A stretch of 64,000 bases of DNA from Hyphomicrobiales bacterium (GTDB taxonomy: Bacteria > Pseudomonadota > Alphaproteobacteria > Rhizobiales > Rhizobiaceae). A program made the translations under genes and the position numbers. The notes beneath the pieces were generated by a model that was not told where the DNA came from, searched no databases, and was given only the letters and a program-made list of their open reading frames with translations. Shown here one piece after another: positions 43,492 through 51,817 of this stretch (its first letter is position 1; the number at the start of each line of letters is the position of its first letter). Where the stretch lies: contig UBYX01000008.1 in assembly GCA_900469955.1 (NCBI GenBank), positions 124,001-188,000 of the forward strand. The letters run 5' to 3'.

Positions 43492-44547
43492 TTAGCGCCG
43501 AGGAGGTTGAACGCTGCCACGCAATACCAGGCGGCAGCCCAGCTCCAGGCGGTGAGCCGGGCGCAAAGGATCGTTGGCTAGCAGCCGCTGTTCGAGCAGC
43601 CCGAGTGCGGCTGCGCCAAGGCGATCGCTCGGCAGTTGAACCGTCGAGAGCGGCGGCGCGCTGAACTCGCCGAGAATGATGTTGTCGAAGCCCAGGACCG
43701 AAACATCCTCAGGCACTCGGATGCCGGCGTCACCGAGCGCTTTAAGGCAACCAAGAGCCAGATTGTCCGCCGCGCAGGAGATCGCCGTGGCACCGCGCAG
43801 ATCGCGGTTCTCAGCCAAGATTCGTGCAATGGCTTGTTCCCCCTGGACCGGCTCGAACCCTTCCGCCTCGATGATCATGTCCGGTGAAATGGGGATACCT
43901 GCGGCAAGCAGTGCGTCAGCATACCCGTCGTATCGCCGCCGAATGGTCGTCCGACCTTTCCAAGTCAAGTGCATGATCCGCCGATGCCCGAGCGAAAGGA
44001 GATGTTCCGTGCCTTGACGTGCCCCGAACCGGTTCTCTCCGGTCACCGTATCAACGAGCATGGAGGGGTCTTCTCCATTCAGGATGACAAGGGGTGTCTG
44101 AACCGCCGAAAGACTGCGGATGAGTTCGGGCCGGTCGTCGTTGAGAACGACGATGCCATCCACCTTCTCCGCCTGCGCCGATTTACGCACCTCCACCGGG
44201 TCAAGCCGGTTGCTGGAGCTGACCAGGGGTACGATGCGAATGCTGCGCCGCTCGCATTCCTGGCGCAAGCCGTTGAGCATTGTCCAGCTTACAAGATTGA
44301 GGTCGCTGCGCGGTGCCGCATCGCTGGTGACTGCCAGAAGGATCGTCCTCAATGTGGCAATCGTCGCGCGGCTCTTTCGCTTCTCAAGATAGCCCAGCCG
44401 CTGAGCGGAGTTCAGGACGCGATCCCGTACTTCCACGGAAATAGGCGCCGTGCCATTCAGGACATGCGAGGCAGTACTAAGAGATACGCCGGCGTCGAGC
44501 GCGACGTCCTTCAATCCGATTTTCGCCTTCACATCTGCACCGCTCAA
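43492..44547 (-). CDS. LacI family transcriptional regulator, probable control of the second uronide operon
   Basis: A 351-residue regulator from TTG 44547 (GTG 44532 is an alternative). The N-terminal DNA-binding part is GLKDVALDAGVSLSTASHVLNG, with the hinge helix region following near residue 50. The remainder is a periplasmic-binding-protein-like sensor with DGIVVLNDD and DVSVLGFDN. It is convergent with the second importer's permease gene, a common arrangement for local regulators. Candidate palindromes stand in its own promoter and at 35244-35264. The effector is probably a uronide degradation intermediate; this is inference. Confidence 0.83.
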   Translation of the reverse strand: MSGADVKAKIGLKDVALDAGVSLSTASHVLNGTAPISVEVRDRVLNSAQRLGYLEKRKSRATIATLRTILLAVTSDAAPRSDLNLVSWTMLNGLRQECERRSIRIVPLVSSSNRLDPVEVRKSAQAEKVDGIVVLNDDRPELIRSLSAVQTPLVILNGEDPSMLVDTVTGENRFGARQGTEHLLSLGHRRIMHLTWKGRTTIRRRYDGYADALLAAGIPISPDMIIEAEGFEPVQGEQAIARILAENRDLRGATAISCAADNLALGCLKALGDAGIRVPEDVSVLGFDNIILGEFSAPPLSTVQLPSDRLGAAALGLLEQRLLANDPLRPAHRLELGCRLVLRGSVQPPRR

Positions 44548-44554
44548 CGTTTGC

Positions 44555-44566
44555 CGACAAGTGTCG
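44555..44566. promoter_or_regulatory. Palindrome upstream of the LacI-type gene
   Basis: CGACA-AG-TGTCG lies directly before the proposed TTG start, a position suited to autorepression. It does not match the 35244-35264 repeat closely, so common control is uncertain. Confidence 0.35.
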
Positions 44567-44620
44567 ACTTCTTCACAAATGCCTAGTCAAGATTGGATGC
44601 CGAGCTCCTTCTCACCATCG

Positions 44621-45937
44621 TCATTCCTCTCGAAAGGCGCGACTGATCTGGTCGGAGAGCGGCTTGAGCAGATAGGAAAGTGCGGTGCGGTCTTCCGTCT
44701 GAATCAACGCCTCCGCAGGCATCCCCGGCACGAGCGTCAGATCCCGAAGCTTCTGCATTTCCGACGCGGCAACAGAAAGACGCACGAGATAGTAGGACAA
44801 TCCGTTTCGCTCGTCGGTGGTGAGGTCGGCTGCGATACGGCTGACATTGCCGATCAGTTCCGGGGTGGTCCGCTGATTGAACGCCGACATGCGCAAGACG
44901 GCCTTCTGGCCAAGCTGGATCTGATCGATATCCTTCGGCGCAATCTGCACCTCCAACGCCAGATCATCACCTTCCGGTACGATCAGCATGACCGGATCGG
45001 CCGGTGAAATGACCCCTCCCACCGTATGCACGGCAAGCTGATGGACGACCCCGGACTGCGGGGCAATGATGTCCACGCGCTTCAATTCGTCCTCGGCTGC
45101 AATCTTGCGTTCGATGTATTCGCCGACCTGGGCCTGCACCTCCCTTAATTCACGTCCGACTTCCGCCTTCAGATCCTGATCGACCTGGAGAATCTGAAGC
45201 GTGGTTTCGGTAATGCGGCCTGCTGCCTGTGCCTGATAGGCAATCTTTTCTCCGCGTTCGCCCCCGAAGGTCGCAACCTGTGTCCTCAAGCTGTTCAAGC
45301 GTTGATCCGACACGATGCCCTGCTCTCGCAGGCCGCCTAGGGAGGCGATTTCCTTGTTCAACACCTCGATCCCCTGCTGATAGGCCACTTCCTGCGCCTT
45401 CAACCCTTCGATCTCATGTTCAAACTGGGAGATGCGTTCGCGAAGCTGCGCTTTCTTTCCTTCTCGCGATTGTTTCCTGAACTCAAACAATCGTGTCTCG
45501 CTACGCATCGCCGAGGCAACATTCGGATCGTTGCTTCGCGTCGTCAGCTGATCGGGAAACACGATCGTTTCAAGATCGTCGCGCTCGGCTTCCAGCCGCG
45601 ACATTCTGGCTGATAGTTCGTCGAGACGTTTGGTGACGATTGCGAGGTTCGCACGTGTCTGGGTGGCATCCAGCCGCATGACGATCTGACCTGCGGCCAC
45701 CTCGTCCCCTTCACGAATAAGAATCTCGCCGACGACGCCGCCTTTTGGATGCTGGACTTTCTTCACATAGGAGTTGACCACGAAATGTCCCGAAGCGACC
45801 ACCGCACCTGACAGGTTCGTCACGGCAGCCCAGGCGCCTGCGCCGCCGACCATCAGCACGCTGGTAAACAGGCCGACCGCCAGATGGCGCCGAATGGAGC
45901 CCGAGACCTCACCGCGCAGGCGATCAACGTTTGACAT
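44621..45937 (-). CDS. HlyD family type I secretion periplasmic adaptor subunit (PrsE/PrtE-like)
   Basis: A 438-residue membrane fusion protein. I chose ATG 45937 (GGAGG upstream; inside the ATPase gene by 14 bases). One N-terminal transmembrane segment (HLAVGLFTSVLMVGGAGAWA) precedes a lipoyl half (GVVGEILIREGDEVAAGQIV), long coiled-coil hairpins (residues ~100-260) and a second lipoyl half (IIAPQSGVVHQLAVHTVGGV). It bridges the ABC exporter and an outer-membrane channel, which is not encoded here. Family members secrete RTX-type proteins such as glycanases or adhesins. Confidence 0.9.
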   Translation of the reverse strand: MSNVDRLRGEVSGSIRRHLAVGLFTSVLMVGGAGAWAAVTNLSGAVVASGHFVVNSYVKKVQHPKGGVVGEILIREGDEVAAGQIVMRLDATQTRANLAIVTKRLDELSARMSRLEAERDDLETIVFPDQLTTRSNDPNVASAMRSETRLFEFRKQSREGKKAQLRERISQFEHEIEGLKAQEVAYQQGIEVLNKEIASLGGLREQGIVSDQRLNSLRTQVATFGGERGEKIAYQAQAAGRITETTLQILQVDQDLKAEVGRELREVQAQVGEYIERKIAAEDELKRVDIIAPQSGVVHQLAVHTVGGVISPADPVMLIVPEGDDLALEVQIAPKDIDQIQLGQKAVLRMSAFNQRTTPELIGNVSRIAADLTTDERNGLSYYLVRLSVAASEMQKLRDLTLVPGMPAEALIQTEDRTALSYLLKPLSDQISRAFREE

Positions 45938-47774
45938 CGGATTCCTCCGAACCATCTTCCGATCCCGCTGTGCTTTCACCGCTCGCGGCGGCACGGAAAG
46001 GGCTTGCGATCACACGCAGCGGCGTCACGGCGGCACCGGTCGCAGGAAAGCCCGTGTTTGCCGGCGGCGGTACCGGCGCAGCTTTGAGAACCTGCGAGAG
46101 CACTTCGTCCCGGGGACCGAAAGCTTTTTGGCGGCCAGCCTCCATCATCAGCACCAGATCAACCGCACCAATGGCGCTTGGACGATGCGCGACCACGACC
46201 GCGATGCCTCTTCTCTGGCGAACCGAGGCGATGGCCTTGATCACCGCCGCCTCGCCCTCTGCGTCCAGGTTCGCATTCGGTTCGTCGAGAACGACGAGGA
46301 ACGGATCGCGATAGAGTGCCCGTGCAAGACCGATGCGTTGACGCTGTCCGGCAGACAATGCGGAGCCCCCTTCGCCAATCCGCGTCTCATAGCCCTGGTC
46401 GAAACGCAGGATAAGCTCATGAGCTCCCGCGGCCTTGGCAGCAGCGACGACCGCCTGTGCATCGGCGTTGTCCTCGAAACGGGAGATATTCTCGGCGATC
46501 GTGCCGTCAAAAAGTTCGACACCCTGAGGCAGATAACCAATATGCCGCCCGAGGGCTTCGCTATCCCACTGGTCGAGGCTCGCCCCATCCAGCCGAACCT
46601 TGCCGGCGGCAGGTACCCACGCCCCCACAAGCACGCGCGCAAGCGTGGACTTTCCAGAACCCGAGGGGCCGATGATCCCCAATGCGCTTCCAGCAGCAAC
46701 TGCAAAGCCAAGTCCCGCGACGGTCGGTTTTCTCTCGCCCGGAGGCATGACCGTCAGGGCCTCGGCTCGCAATTCCTTTTCAGGGACCGGCAGCGCCGTC
46801 ATGGGAGCGCTCTCCGGAACTTTCGCAAGAAGGTCCTTCAGCCTCGCCCAGCTCTGCCTCGCCATCAGAAAGGGCTTCCAGCTCGCGATCGCGAGATCAA
46901 CAGGCGCAAGCGCGCGACCCATCATGATCGAACTGGCGATCATCACGCCACCGGTCGCCTGCTGCGTGATGACGAGATAGGCACCCACTGCAAGAATGGC
47001 CGATTGCAGTATCATCCGCAGCGACCTTGAGATGCTGCCAAATCCACCGGCGACATCGCCGGCCTTGCGGTTCGCGGCCAGATAGTCCGCATTGGCGAGT
47101 TGCCAGCGGGCGGCAATCCGCCGACCGATCCCCATCGCCTGTACCACCTCTGCATTGCGGCGCGCCGCCTCCAGCAATCCGTTTCGCGCCATATTGGAAG
47201 AGATGGCGTCGCGTATCGCCTTTTTCGACAGCGAGTTGGTGAGCAAGGTGAGGCACACGAGTATAACGGCACCTGCCAGCGCAGTCACGCCGATCCAGAA
47301 GTGGAACAGAAAGCAGATTGCCAGATAAAGCGGCATCCAAGGAAGGTCGAAAAAGGCCGTCGGTCCATTTCCGGAGAGAAAGCCGCGGACATTGTCGAGA
47401 TCGCGCAAGGGCTGCAGACCGTCGCCCGGCATACGCGTCAGCAGAGGCAAGCGGGTTACGGCCTCATGTACCCGGTCCGACAGCCGCAGATCAAAGCCCT
47501 CACCAATCCTCAGCAACACACGCGCACGGATGACGTCGAGCATGGATTGAAAGGCATATAGACCGGTTGCAAGCACGGCGAGACCGATCAGCGTCGGGAC
47601 GCTGCCGCTTGAAAGCACCCGGTCGTAGACCTGAAGCATGAACAACGGCGACGTCAGGGCCAGAATATTGACGATACCGCTGATCACAGCGATGCTGACG
47701 ATGCTCTGCTTCAGCGGGAAGGCATCCGCCGCAGTGCGACGCTGCAGCGGTACAGCATTAAACAATCCAGACAT
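45924..47774 (-). CDS. Type I secretion system permease/ATPase (PrsD/PrtD-like)
   Basis: A 616-residue exporter half-transporter. An N-terminal membrane domain of six hydrophobic segments starts near IAVISGIVNILALTSPLFML. The C-terminal ATPase has Walker A GPSGSGKST near residue 370, signature LSAGQRQRIGLARAL, Walker B FLVVLDEPNANLD and the H-loop VVAHRPSAI. The C-terminus carries an Ala/Pro/Glu-rich tail of about 45 residues. It couples to the HlyD-type gene through a 14-base overlap. No RTX-repeat substrate gene is present in the window, so the secreted protein must be encoded elsewhere. Confidence 0.9.
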   Translation of the reverse strand: MSGLFNAVPLQRRTAADAFPLKQSIVSIAVISGIVNILALTSPLFMLQVYDRVLSSGSVPTLIGLAVLATGLYAFQSMLDVIRARVLLRIGEGFDLRLSDRVHEAVTRLPLLTRMPGDGLQPLRDLDNVRGFLSGNGPTAFFDLPWMPLYLAICFLFHFWIGVTALAGAVILVCLTLLTNSLSKKAIRDAISSNMARNGLLEAARRNAEVVQAMGIGRRIAARWQLANADYLAANRKAGDVAGGFGSISRSLRMILQSAILAVGAYLVITQQATGGVMIASSIMMGRALAPVDLAIASWKPFLMARQSWARLKDLLAKVPESAPMTALPVPEKELRAEALTVMPPGERKPTVAGLGFAVAAGSALGIIGPSGSGKSTLARVLVGAWVPAAGKVRLDGASLDQWDSEALGRHIGYLPQGVELFDGTIAENISRFEDNADAQAVVAAAKAAGAHELILRFDQGYETRIGEGGSALSAGQRQRIGLARALYRDPFLVVLDEPNANLDAEGEAAVIKAIASVRQRRGIAVVVAHRPSAIGAVDLVLMMEAGRQKAFGPRDEVLSQVLKAAPVPPPANTGFPATGAAVTPLRVIASPFRAAASGESTAGSEDGSEESDVKR

Positions 47775-47800
47775 CCAATTCCCGGGCTAGAAGAAGACAA

Positions 47801-47833
47801 TGGCCTGCACGCCATGCGCAAGCGCGCAGGCCA
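47801..47833 (-). promoter_or_regulatory. Leader hairpin upstream of the type I secretion operon
   Basis: Eight-base arms TGGCCTGC and GCAGGCCA enclose 17 bases containing a further GCGC-AA-GCGC stem. Read leftward it is followed by the T-rich TTGTCTTCTTCT and lies 27 bp ahead of the start codon at 47774. It could be a leader attenuator or a second terminator behind the glycerol operon. Confidence 0.45.
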
Positions 47834-47935
47834 GTGGGTACGATCGAAGCATAGCTATCGGGTTTGATCAAGCAATTCGTCGTTTTCAGACATCCAAGTC
47901 CGTGCGGACGAAAACCAATATCATCCGTCTGCGTC

Positions 47936-47975
47936 AAATAAAACAGTCCTCCCCGGCGGTGACACCGGGGAGGAC
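47936..47975 (-). terminator. Rho-independent terminator of the glp operon
   Basis: Eleven-base perfect arms GTCCTCCCCGG (47946-47956) and CCGGGGAGGAC (47965-47975), loop CGGTGACA, followed leftward by TGTTTTATTT. It lies about 30 bp after the glpV stop. Confidence 0.92.
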
Positions 47976-48004
47976 GCATTGCCATAGCCTTTATTTGAAA
48001 GAGC

Positions 48005-49735
48005 TTACTTGGTTGCCTTCGCCCAGCTCTTGACGAGTTCGTCGTAGTTGACCGTCTGGGGCTTCTCTTTCTCGTTTGCGACCTTGAGCTGCGGCGCCAG
48101 ATTTCCCTTTGCCACGGCATCCTTGTTCCAGTATTCAAGATCGTGTTCTTCGGCGAGCTTGGGACCAATTTCGCCCTGAACTCCCGCGCGTTCCAGACGC
48201 TGCAGAACCTTTTCCTGTTCGGCGCAAAGCGAGTCCATGGCTTCCTGGGCAGTCTTGGCACCCGAGGATGCGTCGCCAATCGCCTGCCACCACAACTGGG
48301 CAAGCTTTGGATAGTCAGGAACGTTGGTCCCTGTCGGCGACCATTGCAGGCGCGCCGGCGAGCGATAGAACTCGATCAGGCCGCCGAGCTTTGGCGCACG
48401 GTCGGTGAAGGACTTGTGATCGAGAGTCGACTGGCGAATGAAGGTCAGGCCGACATGGCTCTTCTTCACGTCCACCGTCTTCGACGTCACGAACTGCGCG
48501 TAGAGCCAGGCGGCCTTAGCGCGATCATCCGGGGTGGACTTCATCAGCGTCCACGAGCCGGCGTCCTGATAGCCGAGCTTCATGCCGTCCTTCCAGTACA
48601 CGCCGTGCGGGCTTGGAGCAAAGCGCCACTTCGGCGTACCGTCGGCGTTGACCACCGGCAGACCCGGCTTGACGAAATCAGCGGTGAAGGCCGTGTAGGT
48701 GAACATCTGCTGGGCGATTTCGCCCTGCGACGGAACCGGACCGGATTCCGAGAAGGTCATGCCTTGGGCAGCCGCCGGCGCATAGGCCTTCATCCAGTCG
48801 AGATACTTCTGAATCGAATAGACTGCCGCAGGACCGTTGGTGTCGCCACCGCGCGCAACGCAGGAGCCGACCGGACGGGACTTCTCATCGACTTTGATGC
48901 CCCATTCGTCGACCGGCTTGCCGTTCGGAATGCCCTTGTCGCCGTTTCCGGCCATCGAGAGCCAGGCATCCGTGAAGCGCCAACCGAGCGATGGGTCTTT
49001 CTTGCCATAATCCATATGGCCATAGACCTTCTTGCCGTCGATCTCGCGGCCGGTGAAGAACTCCGCGATGTCCTCATAGGCCGACCAGTTGACCGGGACA
49101 CCGAGGTCGTAACCGTATTTCGCCTTGAAATCCGCCTTGTTCTTCTCATCGTTGAACCAGTCGTAGCGGAAGAAATAAAGGTTGGCGAACTGCTGGTCGG
49201 GCAGTTGATAGAGCTTGCCGTCCGGCGCGGTGGTGAAGGACTTGCCGATGAAGTCGTCGATGTCGAGGTTCGGGTTGGTGACGTCCTTACCCTCTTTCGC
49301 CATGAAGTCGGTCAGGCTGCGCGCCTGCTGATAGCGCCAATGCGTGCCGATCAGGTCGGAGTCGTTGATGTAAGCGTCATAGATGTTTTCGCCCGACTGC
49401 ATCTGCGTCTGCAGCTTTTCAACCACGTCACCTTCGCCGATCAGGTCGTGGGTGATCTTGATGCCGGTGATTGCCGTGAAGGCGGGTGCCAGCACCTTGG
49501 ATTCGTATTCATGGGTGGTGATCGTTTCGGAGACGACCTTGATATCCATGCCGGCGAATGGCTTCGCCGCATCGATGAACCATTGCATTTCCTTTTCCTG
49601 CTCGGCGCTGGAAAGCGTCGACATGTCGCCGATTTCCTTGCCCAGGAACTGTTTGGCTTCCTCCATCCCGGCGAAGGCCGAGCCGGTCAGTGCCAGCAGC
49701 ATTGCTGCCGTCGATGTCATAAGATGCCGTCGCAT
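48005..49735 (-). CDS. glpV: Glycerol ABC transporter substrate-binding protein GlpV
   Basis: A 576-residue periplasmic protein, unusually large for a sugar-binding protein but normal for GlpV. ATG 49735 follows GGGAGGATATT. The signal peptide ends near SAFAG (residue 22). The region MQWFIDAAKPFAGMDIKVV and the long C-terminal part with WSPTGTNVPDYPKLAQLWW are recognisable. Together with glpS, T, P, Q and U it matches the glycerol importer described in Rhizobium leguminosarum. The gene ends the operon at a strong terminator. A large open frame on the opposite strand is only a codon-bias shadow. Confidence 0.9.
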   Translation of the reverse strand: MRRHLMTSTAAMLLALTGSAFAGMEEAKQFLGKEIGDMSTLSSAEQEKEMQWFIDAAKPFAGMDIKVVSETITTHEYESKVLAPAFTAITGIKITHDLIGEGDVVEKLQTQMQSGENIYDAYINDSDLIGTHWRYQQARSLTDFMAKEGKDVTNPNLDIDDFIGKSFTTAPDGKLYQLPDQQFANLYFFRYDWFNDEKNKADFKAKYGYDLGVPVNWSAYEDIAEFFTGREIDGKKVYGHMDYGKKDPSLGWRFTDAWLSMAGNGDKGIPNGKPVDEWGIKVDEKSRPVGSCVARGGDTNGPAAVYSIQKYLDWMKAYAPAAAQGMTFSESGPVPSQGEIAQQMFTYTAFTADFVKPGLPVVNADGTPKWRFAPSPHGVYWKDGMKLGYQDAGSWTLMKSTPDDRAKAAWLYAQFVTSKTVDVKKSHVGLTFIRQSTLDHKSFTDRAPKLGGLIEFYRSPARLQWSPTGTNVPDYPKLAQLWWQAIGDASSGAKTAQEAMDSLCAEQEKVLQRLERAGVQGEIGPKLAEEHDLEYWNKDAVAKGNLAPQLKVANEKEKPQTVNYDELVKSWAKATK

Positions 49736-49808
49736 AATATCCTCCCAGGGTTTTGCGATTGCGATTTGAGGTGCCAGTCCTCCTGGCCACCTTTCTTTCA
49801 GCTTGCCT

Positions 49809-50090
49809 TCAGACGAAGCGGAAAACGCCGACGGCGTAGACCACTGCGATGGCAAGAGCCCACCACAGGTTGGGGCCGATCAGCCCCAGCCATGCGAGAT
49901 GAATGAACGCCGAACCGAGCAGCGAAATGAACAGCCGGTCACCTCGTGTCGTTTCGAATCTCAAGATCCCTACGCGCGGCGAACCGCCCGGAGCGAAATA
50001 TTCCCAAATGCTCATGCCGATCAAAAGCCCGAGGATCGACAGGAAAAACAGCGCCGTCGGTAACGTCCAGGCCATCCAGGAAAAGGTCAT
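49809..50090 (-). CDS. glpU: DUF2160 small membrane protein GlpU
   Basis: A 93-residue protein with three hydrophobic segments (TLPTALFFLSILGLLIGMSI, LFISLLGSAFIHLAWLGLIG and ALAIAVVYAVGVF). It is the DUF2160 protein consistently encoded in rhizobial glycerol operons between glpQ and glpV. Its biochemical role is not established; an accessory membrane subunit is likely. It starts 15 bp after glpQ. Confidence 0.87.
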   Translation of the reverse strand: MTFSWMAWTLPTALFFLSILGLLIGMSIWEYFAPGGSPRVGILRFETTRGDRLFISLLGSAFIHLAWLGLIGPNLWWALAIAVVYAVGVFRFV

Positions 50091-50105
50091 AGGTATTTCT
50101 CCTCC

Positions 50106-50933
50106 TCAAACGCGGCCGAGCGCAAAGCCCTTGGCGATGTAGTTGCGGACAAAATAGATCACCAGCGCTCCCGGAACGATGGTCAAAACCCCCGCAGCGG
50201 CCAGCACCCCCCAGTCCATGCCGGCCGCCGAAACGGTTCGGGTCATGATGGCGGAAATCGGCTTTGCTGCCGTTGTCGTCAGCGTGCGCGCAAGCAGGAG
50301 TTCGACCCAGGAGAACATGAAGCAGAAGAAGGCGGCAACGCCGATCCCCGACGCGATCAACGGCATGAAGATCTTCACGAAGAACCGCGGGAAGGAGTAT
50401 CCGTCGATATAAGCGGTCTCGTCGATTTCCTTCGGGACACCGGACATGAAGCCTTCCAGGATCCAGACGGCCAAGGGCACATTGAATAGGCAATGGGCGA
50501 GAGCGACCGCGATATGGGTGTCGATCAGTCCGAAAGCCGAATAGAGTTGGAAGAAGGGCAAGGCAAAGACCGCGGGCGGAGCCATCCGGTTCGTCAAGAG
50601 CCAGAAGAACAGGTGCTTGTCGCCAAGGAAGCGGTAGCGGGAAAAGGCATAGGCAGCCGGCAGCGCAGCCAGTACCGAGATTATCGTGTTCAGCACGACG
50701 TAGATGATTGAATTGATATATCCGTTGTACCAGGACGGGTCGGTAAAGATCACGCTATAGTTCCTGAGCGTCGGATTTTGCGGCCAGAGCGAAAATGCGC
50801 CGGTGATTTCCGCGTTTTCCTTGAAGCTCATATTGATCAGCCAGTAGATCGGCAGGAGCAGGAAGACGATATAGAGGGTCGATACGAGCCAGGAGAGGTT
50901 TCCGGCGGGCTTGAATTTGGTTGTCTCGGCCAT
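50106..50933 (-). CDS. glpQ: Glycerol ABC transporter permease GlpQ
   Basis: A 275-residue permease with about six hydrophobic segments (first LVSTLYIVFLLLPIYWLINM). The EAA-type loop is DETAYIDGYSFPRFFVKIFMPLIASG, with Thr in place of the usual second Ala. It is the MalG-type partner of GlpP in the glycerol importer and lies 13 bp downstream of glpP. Confidence 0.9.
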   Translation of the reverse strand: MAETTKFKPAGNLSWLVSTLYIVFLLLPIYWLINMSFKENAEITGAFSLWPQNPTLRNYSVIFTDPSWYNGYINSIIYVVLNTIISVLAALPAAYAFSRYRFLGDKHLFFWLLTNRMAPPAVFALPFFQLYSAFGLIDTHIAVALAHCLFNVPLAVWILEGFMSGVPKEIDETAYIDGYSFPRFFVKIFMPLIASGIGVAAFFCFMFSWVELLLARTLTTTAAKPISAIMTRTVSAAGMDWGVLAAAGVLTIVPGALVIYFVRNYIAKGFALGRV

Positions 50934-50946
50934 TTGCGCTCTCCCC

Positions 50947-51813
50947 TCAACCGTTCGCGTCGCTGCTGGTCATCACGGTATAGAAGACCCATGAGAGCAG
51001 CAGGATGATGAGGAAGTAGATGATCGACATGGCAGCCGCCGGTCCAAGGTCGAACTGCCCGACAGCCATCTTGACGAGGTCGATCGAAAGGAAGGTGGTT
51101 GAATTGCCAGGACCGCCTCCGGTCACCACAAACGGTTCGGTATAGATCATGAAACTGTCCATGAAGCGCAGCAATACGGCGATCAGCAGCACGCGTTTCA
51201 TCTTCGGAAGCTGAATGTAGCGAAACACCGACCAGCGGGACGCGCCATCGATCTTGGCGGCCTGATAATAGGCGTCGGGAATGGAGACGAGACCGGCATA
51301 GCAGAGCAGCACGACGAGGCTCGTCCAATGCCAGACATCCATGACGATGATCGTTATCCATGCGTCGACGGGATCTCGGACGTAATTGTAGTCAACACCC
51401 AAAGCGCGCAATGTGTAGCCCAATAAGCCGATGTCGACACGGCCAAAGACCTGCCAGATGGTGCCAACGACGTTCCAGGGAATGAGCAGCGGCAGAGCCA
51501 TCAGCACGAGGCAGACCGGCACGCCGATGCCGCTTTTGGGCATGTTGAGCGCGATGAAGATCCCGAGCGGTATCTGCAGCGCGAGAATGACGAAGGAGAA
51601 GAACAGGTTGCGCTGCAGCGCCTCCCAAAAGCGGTCGGAATGCAGAATTTCCAGGAACCAGTCGGTGCCCGCCCAGAAGAACTCGTTGTTTCCGAACGTG
51701 TCCTGCACCGAATAATTCACCACTGTCATCAGCGGGATGACCGCCGAAAAAGCGACAAGCACGAGAACCGGCAGGACCAGAAACCAAGCTTTGTTGTTCC
51801 ATGTCTTTTGCAT
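50947..51813 (-). CDS. glpP: Glycerol ABC transporter permease GlpP
   Basis: A 288-residue MalF-type permease from ATG 51813; a longer frame extends into glpT but lacks support. Six hydrophobic segments are visible, from FLVLPVLVLVAFSAVIPLMT on. The loop YQAAKIDGASRWSVFRYIQLPKMKR contains the conserved glycine, and VTGGGPGNSTTF precedes the last helices. The gene lies four bases downstream of glpT. Confidence 0.9.
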   Translation of the reverse strand: MQKTWNNKAWFLVLPVLVLVAFSAVIPLMTVVNYSVQDTFGNNEFFWAGTDWFLEILHSDRFWEALQRNLFFSFVILALQIPLGIFIALNMPKSGIGVPVCLVLMALPLLIPWNVVGTIWQVFGRVDIGLLGYTLRALGVDYNYVRDPVDAWITIIVMDVWHWTSLVVLLCYAGLVSIPDAYYQAAKIDGASRWSVFRYIQLPKMKRVLLIAVLLRFMDSFMIYTEPFVVTGGGPGNSTTFLSIDLVKMAVGQFDLGPAAAMSIIYFLIILLLSWVFYTVMTSSDANG

Positions 51814-51817
51814 AAGC

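Noticed and set aside
45774..47030. 418-codon + strand frame opposite the type I secretion genes
   Set aside because: Covers parts of two real genes in antisense, with no family-like sequence.
48143..49906. 587-codon open frame on the + strand opposite glpV
   Set aside because: It mirrors the codon bias of glpV, has no ribosome site and shows no domain; the glpV protein is unmistakable.
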